From Pseudomonas nitroreducens (GTDB lineage: Bacteria > Pseudomonadota > Gammaproteobacteria > Pseudomonadales > Pseudomonadaceae): DNA of 64,000 bases. Below are positions 1 to 9,508 of this stretch, in pieces. Location: the NCBI RefSeq assembly GCF_014204515.1, contig NZ_JACHLI010000038.1, forward strand, positions 3,080 through 67,079. Reading direction: 5' to 3'. Numbering within the stretch: position 1 is the stretch's first letter; every line of letters begins with the position of its first letter. The notes under the pieces are model-generated. The model did no database searches. It saw only the letters and a program-made list of their open reading frames with translations, and had not been told where the DNA came from. The position numbers and the translations under genes are program-made.

Positions 1-829
1 AGAGCCAGAGCCAGAGCCAAAGCCAAACCGGTGCCGCGTCTTCCTCGTAGGAGCGGACTCCGTCCGCGATCAGAATCCCACCCCGCATCGATATCTCACC
101 GGAGCACGAACGTAGGATGGGTCGGGCGGCGTTCCGCGAGCTTGCGATACCCATGCTGTTCTCACGCGGGAATCGATGGGTATCGCAAGCGCCACGCCGC
201 AAGATCCAAGCGTTCGCCGGGAGTGCCGGCAGAGTGCGGTTCGCGAGCAAGCTCGCTCCTACAATTGCGCGCTGTGCATCGGCGTTCCCTGGGCAGACCG
301 AATGCCGCCGCGAGGGATTTCGCGGACAAGGTCCGCTCCTACGGAAACACCGCACCACGCCGCGCCACAGTGCGCGCCCTTGCTCCTGCTCTTGCCCTTA
401 AGGTCTTCCAGCGAAACATCCACACGCGCTGAAGTGCCCCTTTCAGGAGGCCGAAGGTGAACGGAGTTTCAGGGGGAGAGCGGCATGGATGCCGCGCAAG
501 CCGCGACTGGCCAGGGATGGCCCTTCGCGGCGGCCCCCTGAAACTCCGAGGAACCGAGGGTACTTTTCGCGAAGCGAAAAGCCGGATGGCAGGGGCGAAG
601 ACCTTTGCCCACTTTGGGTCTTTCCAAAGTGGGTCGCCCGAGGGGGCGAAACACGATGCCCGCGCGCACGCCGAAGCGACGCTGGAATACCCAAGCCAAC
701 GCAGCAGGCCGGAGCGAAAGAAAGCACCGGCCCTGCCGGCGGATCGCGGACAGAGTCCGCTCCTACGGGAACGCCCGCGTGTCGACGGGGGAGAGCAGAG
801 CGATGGGTATCGCTCCGCTCCACACCATC
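1..829. other. Repeat-rich non-coding stretch
   Basis: I see no convincing gene here. The open frames disagree between strands, lack good ribosome sites and sit on palindromic repeats. It contains several arms of the GTAGGAGCG...GCGA repeat (about 45-70, 239-265, 313-348 and 745-772) and a GTAGGATGGG-type palindrome at 112-198. The block at about 430-700 has long inverted arms: GGAGTTTCAGGGG near 469 and CCCCTGAAACTCC near 536. Such blocks are, as I remember, common between genes in this group of Pseudomonas and are often annotated as short spurious proteins. Confidence 0.6.
112..198. repeat. Long GTAGGATGGG palindrome (family B)
   Basis: The left arm starts GTAGGATGGG and runs to GCGATACCCAT. 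After a short loop the right arm ATGGGTATCGC...CCACGCC mirrors it; the outer CATCCTAC is missing. Better-preserved copies lie at 13950-14030, 50410-50491 and 51561-51655, and a half copy forms the 3' end of the gene at 830. Confidence 0.7.
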
Positions 830-1297
830 CTACGTCGTGCTTTCCTGCTCGACGCTCAGCTCGGGCCAGCTGCGGAACGGCACCCAGACCACGCCCTGCC
901 ATTTCAATACCGATAACGTCGTCGTCCCCCTCAGGATTTCCCGCCTCGGTTCACCGGCATCCATCCGATGCTGGTCCCGCAACGTCGGAATCACATGCTG
1001 CGACAACCATTGCCGGACGCTGCGATTCTCCGGATGGAAGTAGTGAATCAGCGCCGCATACACCGCCGACTCGCTGATCAGCAGCTCATCGAGGTAATCG
1101 CCGCTGCCATCGCGCATCCAGGCGCGGCGGAACTGGTCGTCGTCGAGGTTGCGTTCCACGCGCTCGGCCAGGTAGGGCGAACCGATCAGCCGGCCCAGGT
1201 CGTGGGCGCAGAACCAGCATTGGTCTTCCAGCAGCACGGCGCGCAGCAGGCGCTTGTGGCGGATGAATTCGGTAGGGATCAGGAACTCTTCAGACAT
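830..1297 (-). CDS. Bro-N / phage antirepressor-like protein
   Basis: The protein has 155 residues. Its first ~110 residues resemble the BRO-N domain of phage antirepressors: a short beta-rich start with WFCAHDLGRLIG near residues 28-39, then YLAERVERNL, and a helical part with ESAVYAALIHYFHPENRSVRQWL. BRO-N domains bind DNA in phage and viral regulators. No other phage gene is nearby, so this is an orphan copy that may act as a host regulator. The ATG has GGAGGTG about 6 bases upstream. The last bases and the stop lie inside a family B palindrome, so the natural C-terminus may have been altered by the repeat. Fold assignment is fairly secure; role is unknown. Confidence 0.75.
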   Translation of the reverse strand: MSEEFLIPTEFIRHKRLLRAVLLEDQCWFCAHDLGRLIGSPYLAERVERNLDDDQFRRAWMRDGSGDYLDELLISESAVYAALIHYFHPENRSVRQWLSQHVIPTLRDQHRMDAGEPRREILRGTTTLSVLKWQGVVWVPFRSWPELSVEQESTT

Positions 1298-1384
1298 GGC
1301 GCACCTCCGCGAAGGAGGAAGAAGAGGGCGGGTACAGCGAAGCGTCTTCGGGGCGAAGGCTGGGGGTGACAGGCATTTCCATTA

Positions 1385-1605
1385 CCTCTACTTGAATTGA
1401 CCAGCTTTCTTAGGGCTGGGGAGTCGGGAGCTAAGAAACCCCAAGTAGAGGGCCGGACGTATTCCCCTTTCGGGTCTTGTATTAGCCCACTCCCGACATA
1501 GCAGAGGTTTTTCGAGGACGAATGAATCCAGCGTGCTCGAAAAAGCCGCTTAACTTTCGGGAGCGGTCAGGCCGCTACTTGAGGCGTTTCTTAGGCGCCG
1601 GGCGA
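1385..1605. ncRNA. Candidate structured RNA with pseudoknot
   Basis: There is no credible gene between 1298 and 1754, but base pairing is dense. CCTCTACTTG (1385-1394) pairs perfectly with CAAGTAGAGG (1442-1451). Inside, TTTCTTAG (1406-1413) pairs with CTAAGAAA (1431-1438). The loop of that hairpin holds GTCGGGAG (1423-1430), which is perfectly complementary to CTCCCGAC (1490-1497), a possible pseudoknot. TTTTTCGAG (1508-1516) pairs with CTCGAAAAA (1536-1544), followed by the small stem AGCGG/CCGCT near 1562-1576. I recognise no Rfam family and cannot tell the strand. On the minus strand it would lie in the leader of the Bro-N gene. Confidence 0.35.
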
Positions 1606-1754
1606 GAGGGTAGGGGCTTGGTTGGCTCGGGTCAACCGTGTGTGCATCTGAAGTGATTCTGCCTAGGTGTCCGAGCACTAGGTCGAGGCTGAACTGGATG
1701 GCTGCTCGATCAGGTAACGCTTGAAGTGAATTTCTAAAGCGTATCAGCCATGGC

Positions 1755-2654
1755 CTATTTACTTTCTGTGCGAGGAAGGCGAGATGTGATCTCTAGTAGT
1801 AATTTTTTGTATGAATTAAAAACTTCTATAGTTTTTTTGATCTCGGTGTCAATTGTTAGAAGTGTTTCCGAAGGATTTAGTGGGCTGGTCCCCCCTATTC
1901 CGTAGGTTACAGATTTTTTGCTAGGGTCTTCTAGCACTAAATAGCTTCCATCTTGCTGTTCTGATCTGTAAGTTGAGTTCGTGATTTCTCTAGTGACGAA
2001 ATTTGTTTCGCCTATCTCGATTCGTGGGGAAATTCCATGGCTGGCCAGATTTCGGAAGTTATAGGTTTTCTTTTTATAGTTGTTATCGTCAAGCCTGCTG
2101 AGGCTGGTTAGAAAGCCTTGAGCTTCTTTCCAGTTTCCCACCATTCCTAATCTCTTTAGTTGCTTTTCTCTATCTGGGCGGGTAAGGAATCCGCGTTTGT
2201 CTGAATCGAGTTTGTCTTCATACTTTTCGATAAGTTGAAGGTTGGCTTGATGTAGTGCAGTTGTGGCAATGGTTCCAAATCTATCTCTTGTGGCACTTGG
2301 TTGTAGTAAACAGTATTGAGATAAGCTTTCTATATAAATGTTTCTGATAGTCCAGGCGTCTTTGAGTTTGAAGGAGGATATTGCACGCTCCCAGCATTTC
2401 CAATGTTTTTCTGTGTTATACCATTGGTGGATTTTGTTGATCGCCTCTTTGAGGTCTCCAGAGATGCTTATCTCCATGAGTGGTATGTGCCACTCGTGCT
2501 CTTTAATTGCTTCGCATATTTCATATTGGAGGGGGTAGAATTCTTCGTGCTTGAATTTATCCATCTCGTCGAGAAACTTATCGTTCGCCCTTTCAAGTAA
2601 TGATCTTTGGCTCTTTGATTTTGGGTATTTACATCTCATGTTTGAGTTCTCCAT
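1755..2654 (-). CDS. AT-rich orphan gene, HEPN-like protein
   Basis: About 299 residues, mostly helical and charged, with no signal peptide or membrane segment. The gene is clearly more AT-rich than everything around it and uses rarer codons, so it was probably acquired by transfer. Near residue 200 the stretch FRNLASHGIS contains R-N-x3-H, the catalytic pattern of HEPN ribonucleases (R, polar residue, three residues, H), followed by a beta-rich tail. HEPN proteins often serve in phage defence or toxin systems. Start is uncertain: ATG 2654 lies just after the nrdB terminator stem, ATG 2639 has GGAG nine bases upstream, and a GTG at 2669 falls inside the stem. No antitoxin-like partner is seen. 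The HEPN assignment rests on one motif and is an inference. Confidence 0.6.
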   Translation of the reverse strand: MENSNMRCKYPKSKSQRSLLERANDKFLDEMDKFKHEEFYPLQYEICEAIKEHEWHIPLMEISISGDLKEAINKIHQWYNTEKHWKCWERAISSFKLKDAWTIRNIYIESLSQYCLLQPSATRDRFGTIATTALHQANLQLIEKYEDKLDSDKRGFLTRPDREKQLKRLGMVGNWKEAQGFLTSLSRLDDNNYKKKTYNFRNLASHGISPRIEIGETNFVTREITNSTYRSEQQDGSYLVLEDPSKKSVTYGIGGTSPLNPSETLLTIDTEIKKTIEVFNSYKKLLLEITSRLPRTESK

Positions 2655-2680
2655 AAAAAAGCCCCGCACTAGGCGGGGCT
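2655..2680 (-). terminator. Terminator after nrdB
   Basis: On the minus strand the stem AGCCCCGC...GCGGGGCT is followed by TTTTTT, a standard intrinsic terminator about 90 bases after the nrdB stop. It runs directly into the start of the AT-rich gene, so that gene must have its own promoter within or after this hairpin, or be read by leak-through. Confidence 0.85.
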
Positions 2681-2767
2681 CTTCGCTTTCTAATCACTGC
2701 CCCAACATTCCATTTCGGGTTACAGCGTTTCTAATGGTCTTGACTTGCGGTCTTTCTACTACTTCCG

Positions 2768-4015
2768 TCAGTCCCAGCTCAGCGCGCCGCCGGTCTGGTA
2801 CTCGATCACGCGGGTCTCGAAGAAGTTCTTCTCTTTCTTCAAGTCCATGATTTCGCTCATCCACGGGAACGGGTTGCTGGTGCCCGGGTATTCTTCTTTG
2901 AGGCCGATCTGGGTCAGGCGGCGGTTGGCGATGAACTTGAGGTAGTCCTCCATCATCGCGGCGTTCATGCCCAGTACGCCACGCGGCATGGTGTCGCGAG
3001 CGTATTCGATCTCCAGCTGGGTGCCCTGGAGGATCATCTGGGTGGCCTCGTCCTTCATCTGGGCATCCCACAGGTGCGGGTTTTCGATCTTGATCTGGTT
3101 GATCACGTCGATGCCGAAGTTCAGGTGCATGGATTCGTCGCGCAGGATGTACTGGAACTGCTCGGCGGTGCCGGTCATCTTGTTGCGGCGGCCCATGGAG
3201 AGGATCTGGGTGAAGCCGCAGTAGAAGAAGATGCCTTCCAGAACGCAGTAGTAGGCGATCAGGTTGCGCAGGAACTGGCGGTCGGTCTCAGGCGTTCCGG
3301 TTTCGAACTTCGGATCGGAGATCGAGCGGGTGTACTTCAGGCCCCAGGAGGCTTTCTTCGCGACCGAAGGAATCTCGTGGTACATGTTGAAGATTTCGCC
3401 CTCGTCCATGCCCAGCGACTCGATGCAGTACTGGTAGGCGTGGGTGTGGATCGCTTCTTCGAAGGCCTGGCGCAGGATGTACTGGCGGCACTCGGGGTTG
3501 GTGATCAGGCGGTAGACGGCCAGCACCAGGTTGTTGGCGACCAGGGAGTCGGCGGTGGAGAAGAAGCCGAGGTTGCGCATGACGATGCGGCGCTCGTCTT
3601 CACTGAGGCCGTCCTTGCTCTTCCACAGGGCAATGTCGGCGTTCATGTTCACTTCCTGGGGCATCCAGTGGTTGGCGCAACCATCCAGATACTTCTGCCA
3701 GGCCCAGTCGTACTTGAAGGGTACGAGCTGGTTGAGGTCGGCGCGGGCGTTGATCATCTGCTTGTCGCCGACCTGTACGCGGGCGGCGGAGCCTTCGAGA
3801 TCGTCCAGGCCTTCCTGGATGTCCAGGGCGTCGAGGGCCTGCTTGGCGCGGGCGACGGCGTCGGAGTCGTCGGCGGATACGGCGCGCGCTTCTTCGACGG
3901 AGCCGGCGGCGTCGGCGTCGAGTTTGTCAGCGTTCTGCGCGGCGGCCTGGGCGACGGCCGGTGCGGCCTTGGCTTCGGTGGCGTCTTCTTTGTCGAATTC
4001 GTCCCAGCTCAGCAT
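2768..4015 (-). CDS. nrdB: Ribonucleotide reductase class Ia, beta subunit
   Basis: This 415-residue protein is the small subunit that houses the di-iron centre and tyrosyl radical and passes the radical to NrdA for reduction of ribonucleoside diphosphates. Residues ~1-75 are an Ala/Asp-rich extension as in other pseudomonads. The ferritin-like core then shows the iron ligands in FEEAIHTHAYQYCIESL and ILRDESMHLNFG, and the C-terminal tail that docks on NrdA ends GGALSWD. The start has AGGAGAGG just upstream. It lies 332 bases downstream of nrdA on the same strand, a long gap for partners that work one to one, and the gap contains half of a repeat element. Co-transcription from the nrdA promoter is likely but not shown. 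Confidence 0.97.
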   Translation of the reverse strand: MLSWDEFDKEDATEAKAAPAVAQAAAQNADKLDADAAGSVEEARAVSADDSDAVARAKQALDALDIQEGLDDLEGSAARVQVGDKQMINARADLNQLVPFKYDWAWQKYLDGCANHWMPQEVNMNADIALWKSKDGLSEDERRIVMRNLGFFSTADSLVANNLVLAVYRLITNPECRQYILRQAFEEAIHTHAYQYCIESLGMDEGEIFNMYHEIPSVAKKASWGLKYTRSISDPKFETGTPETDRQFLRNLIAYYCVLEGIFFYCGFTQILSMGRRNKMTGTAEQFQYILRDESMHLNFGIDVINQIKIENPHLWDAQMKDEATQMILQGTQLEIEYARDTMPRGVLGMNAAMMEDYLKFIANRRLTQIGLKEEYPGTSNPFPWMSEIMDLKKEKNFFETRVIEYQTGGALSWD

Positions 4016-4347
4016 GGGTCCTCTCCTGTTCTGGATGGCCGTTCTGTAGCGGCCTGATGTCTGGTGGCGTGTGGTGCACGCTAAGAGCTTGTGCGTCTTC
4101 CTTCCTGCGCGGTGCGCGGCGGAGGAGGCTGTTGTTCGTCAGGGAGGAGGGGCCTTGAAGGGCCCCTCACCCTAGCCCTCTCCCAGGGGGAGAGGGGACT
4201 GTGAAGCTGCGGAGTTCTGGCGGTGCCTCGGAGCGAGGCCGCGCTAGGCGCCTGGTAGGTCGGAGCCCCTGAGCGTACGACTGTACGTGATGGGGGCCGA
4301 CCTGCCGGGCAACGACGCGCGGACCGTTCCGAGGACCGCTTGCCCCC
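4016..4347. other. nrdA-nrdB intergenic gap
   Basis: No gene is supported here. The stretch holds a half copy of the CCCTCACCC/CTCTCCC element at 4164-4198. At about 4254-4309 there is a second inverted pair, GGTAGGTCGG with CCGACCTGCC, around an inner GTACGACTGTAC. No T-tailed terminator lies between the two genes, which fits one nrdAB message. Confidence 0.6.
4164..4198. repeat. Half copy of MITE-like element (family C)
   Basis: The sequence reads CCCTCACCCTAGCCCTCTCC followed by CAGGGGGAGAGGGG. This is one terminal palindrome of the element seen complete at 9301-9470, 22668-22784, 25948-26064, 47310-47431 and 55210-55344. Confidence 0.7.
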
Positions 4348-7236
<2,889 letters not shown>

Positions 7237-7422
7237 GGGTGGTGTTCTCCACGTTCTCGTAATTGGTGTGTTGCGTGGTGCCCGGGGGCACCGTCCCGAA
7301 AATAAAGAGCGAAAAGAGCGAAAGCCCGCGGCAGGACCGCAAGCTGGAATTCATCTGGAACAGGGGGAATGACCCGAAGCGCCTCCCTGGCCCGACTCGG
7401 GTGCCGGCTTTACGGGCCGGGA

Positions 7423-7438
7423 CCACAATACCTAGTGG
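7423..7438. promoter_or_regulatory. NrdR-like box near nrdA
   Basis: CCACAATACCTAGTGG is a near-palindrome that resembles the NrdR consensus ACACWATATATWGTGT. It lies 187 bases before the nrdA start. NrdR boxes usually come in pairs about 31 bases apart; I could not find a convincing partner, which lowers confidence. Confidence 0.45.
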
Positions 7439-7698
7439 TGTTGAACGTTACGTTGCAACACCCGTACCGCATTTCCATCGACATGAATCGCTCCTTGCGG
7501 GCAGGGCCGCCTGGCACATCAGACCGTCTGGAATACGTTGTGGTGGAACCGGAGGAGCCGTGGAACGGGCTCGGGATTTCGACTTTCTTCTTGTGTCCGG
7601 TTCATCGCCGCAACCCCAAGATGTAGGGGTATGCCGCAACGGGGATACAAGATAATGCGCTATGGGGGTGTTTGCAAGGCGGGCGGCGGGGGAAAAGC

Positions 7699-7707
7699 TG
7701 TGGATAA
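7699..7707 (-). promoter_or_regulatory. DnaA box
   Basis: TGTGGATAA is the exact complement of the consensus DnaA box TTATCCACA. DnaA boxes upstream of nrdAB are known in E. coli, where DnaA links reductase expression to replication. Here it lies about 460 bases before nrdA. Confidence 0.55.
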
Positions 7708-7837
7708 AATGTGCATGGAATGTGGGTGAAGCGGGGTAACTCGCGCTATCCCTGATGTTGTCTGCCTTTCACCGTTCGTCGTGGTTGGTGAGAGATTTTT
7801 CTGACGCATCGGAGGCGCTGTGTGGGAAGGAACACTA

Positions 7838-7853
7838 CCACAATATGTAGTGT
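7838..7853. promoter_or_regulatory. Strong NrdR-like box
   Basis: CCACAATATGTAGTGT matches the NrdR consensus ACACWATATATWGTGT at 14 of 16 positions. It sits inside a perfect inverted repeat, AACACTAC (7831-7838) and GTAGTGTT (7847-7854). It is about 600 bases before nrdA and 170 before the response regulator, so it could act on either gene. Confidence 0.5.
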
Positions 7854-8019
7854 TTCTGCTGCAGCAGGTATTGACCTTTGCGCGCAATGCCTGCTTACGC
7901 CGCTGGCGTGCGATGGCGCGGGCAATCTGGCTACAATGCCGGCCGCTTTTGCGGGCTCTGCCAGCAGGCTCTCTATAGTAGGCAGGCCCGCGCTCGCTCA
8001 TGGCGCATCAGGAGGCAAG

Positions 8020-8724
8020 GTGGAACAAGAAGCGCGCATTCTCATCGTCGAGGACGACCAGCGACTGGCCGAACTGACCCAGGACTACCTGGAGAGCAAC
8101 GGCCTGGCGGTGTCCATCGAGTCCCATGGTGGCAGGGCGGTGGAGCGGGTGCTGGCCGAGCGGCCGGACCTGGTGGTGCTCGACCTGATGCTGCCGGGGG
8201 AGGATGGACTGTCCATCTGCAGACGTTTGCGCCCCGATTACGACGGGCCGATCCTGATGCTCACCGCGCGCACCGACGATATGGATCAGGTGCAGGGCCT
8301 GGAGATGGGCGCCGACGACTACGTGTGCAAACCGGTGCGCCCGCGCGTGCTGCTGGCGCGCATCCGTGCCCTTCTGCGCCGCAGTGAGCCGGCCGAAGCC
8401 GTGCCGGTGGCAGGCGGCAAGCGCCTGACCTTCGGCAAGCTGGTGATCGACAACGCCATGCGCGAGGCCTGGCTGGACGAGCAGACCATCGAGCTGACCA
8501 GCGCCGAGTTCGACCTGCTCTGGCTGCTGGCGGCCAACGCCGGGCGCATCCTCTCCCGCGAGGAAATCTTCAACTCCCTGCGCGGCATCGAGTACGACGG
8601 CCAGGACCGTTCCATCGACGTGCGCATCTCGCGCATCCGCCCGAAGATCGGCGACGACCCGATGCACCCGCGCCTGATCAAGACGGTGCGCAGCAAGGGC
8701 TACCTGTTCGTCGGCGAGCTCTGA
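8020..8724 (+). CDS. rstA: RstA-like response regulator
   Basis: A 234-residue OmpR/PhoB-family regulator. The receiver domain has the acidic pair EDD at 11-13, the phospho-acceptor Asp at about residue 55 (LVVLDLMLPGEDG) and the conserved Lys in CKPVRP. The winged-helix domain contains LRGIEYDGQDRSIDVRISRIR, which closely resembles RstA of E. coli. I take the GTG at 8020 as start because AGGAGG lies four bases upstream and the protein then begins directly with the receiver domain; an in-frame extension to 7822 has no such site. It is followed after three bases by a GNAT gene, and its presumed kinase lies beyond that. Target genes are unknown. Confidence 0.9.
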   Translation: MEQEARILIVEDDQRLAELTQDYLESNGLAVSIESHGGRAVERVLAERPDLVVLDLMLPGEDGLSICRRLRPDYDGPILMLTARTDDMDQVQGLEMGADDYVCKPVRPRVLLARIRALLRRSEPAEAVPVAGGKRLTFGKLVIDNAMREAWLDEQTIELTSAEFDLLWLLAANAGRILSREEIFNSLRGIEYDGQDRSIDVRISRIRPKIGDDPMHPRLIKTVRSKGYLFVGEL

Positions 8725-8727
8725 GTT

Positions 8728-9282
8728 GTGAGCGCCGTGCGACCTTTCCCCGAGCTGCACGGCGAACGCTTCCGTCTGCGCGCCTTCACCGATGCCGACC
8801 AGCCGACGGTATTCCGTGCGCTGTCGCATCCCGAGGTGATCCGCTACTACGGCGTCTCCTACGCGACGCTGGAGGCCACCCGCGAGCAGATGGAGTGGTT
8901 CGAGCGCATCCATGAAGAGGGCAGCGGCATCTGGTGGGCGATCTGCCGTCCGGAAGCGCCCGAGGCGATCCTCGGCGGCTGCGGCTTCAACAACTGGCAA
9001 CAGGAGCATCGGCGCCTGGAGCTGGGCTACTGGCTGTTGCCGGAGCACTGGGGGCAGGGGGTGATGAGCGAATGCCTGCCGCTGATCTTCCGCCACGCCT
9101 TCCGCGAAATGAACGTGCACCGCATCGAGGCCGAGGTGGAGACGGAGAACCTTGCCAGCGGCCGCCTGCTGCTGCGCCAGGGGTTCACGCTGGAAGGCCG
9201 GCGTCGCGAGTGCGAGGTGAAGGACGGCGCGTTCCTCAGTCTGGATTACTACGGGTTGCTCAATTCGGCGGAGGTCGGGTGA
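8728..9282 (+). CDS. GNAT acetyltransferase, RimJ/RimL type
   Basis: A 184-residue N-acetyltransferase. It shows the family pattern: GERFRLRAFTDADQP at the start, EAILGGCGFNNWQQEHRRLELGYWLLPEHWGQGVMSE in the middle (acetyl-CoA binding loop around HWGQGVMSE) and HRIEAEVETENLASGRLLLRQGF at the end. RimJ/RimL-like proteins acetylate N-terminal or other amines; the substrate cannot be read here. The GTG start lies three bases after the rstA stop, so translation is probably coupled. Its position between an rstA-like regulator and an rstB-like kinase is unusual and suggests an insertion into the two-component operon. Confidence 0.9.
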   Translation: MSAVRPFPELHGERFRLRAFTDADQPTVFRALSHPEVIRYYGVSYATLEATREQMEWFERIHEEGSGIWWAICRPEAPEAILGGCGFNNWQQEHRRLELGYWLLPEHWGQGVMSECLPLIFRHAFREMNVHRIEAEVETENLASGRLLLRQGFTLEGRRRECEVKDGAFLSLDYYGLLNSAEVG

Positions 9283-9300
9283 GTTCGGCGCAGGGGCTGG

Positions 9301-9470
9301 CCCTCACCCCAGCCCTCTCCCGGGGGGAGAGGGGGCCGACCGTGCCGTGCGCCGGTTCGGCGTTGTCCTGTGGTGATCGACGCCAATCGAATCGTTCGTC
9401 TTTAACGGCATGCTTCGCGCACACGCCGAACAGTCCCCTCTCCCTCCGGGAGAGGGCTAGGGTGAGGGGG
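9301..9470. repeat. MITE-like palindromic element (family C)
   Basis: The left end CCCTCACCCCAGCCCTCTCC with its own hairpin is mirrored at the right end by GGGAGAGGGCTAGGGTGAGG. The ~100-base interior does not match the interiors of the other copies. It fills most of the gap between the acetyltransferase and the sensor kinase. Confidence 0.75.
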
Positions 9471-9508
9471 CTCCCAGCCTGCACCGCGCCAGTCCGGAAC
9501 CACCACCC

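Larger units (their letters stand above)
7237..8019. other. Divergent control region nrdA / rstA
   Basis: This 783-base region separates nrdA and the response regulator gene. The open frames in it have no homology or ribosome site that I would trust. It contains two NrdR-like boxes, a perfect DnaA box and AT-richer DNA around 7640-7860, so it is best read as a large promoter region serving both directions. Confidence 0.7.

Noticed and set aside
339..1077. Overlapping open frames of 126-206 codons on both strands at the window start
   Set aside because: They cover repeat DNA, contradict one another and have no ribosome sites. Similar spurious proteins are common for this type of intergenic block.
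1385..1605. Integron attC site
   Set aside because: The required R'' and R' core sites (GTTRRRY and RYYYAAC) are not found at the ends of the stem, and no integrase is present.
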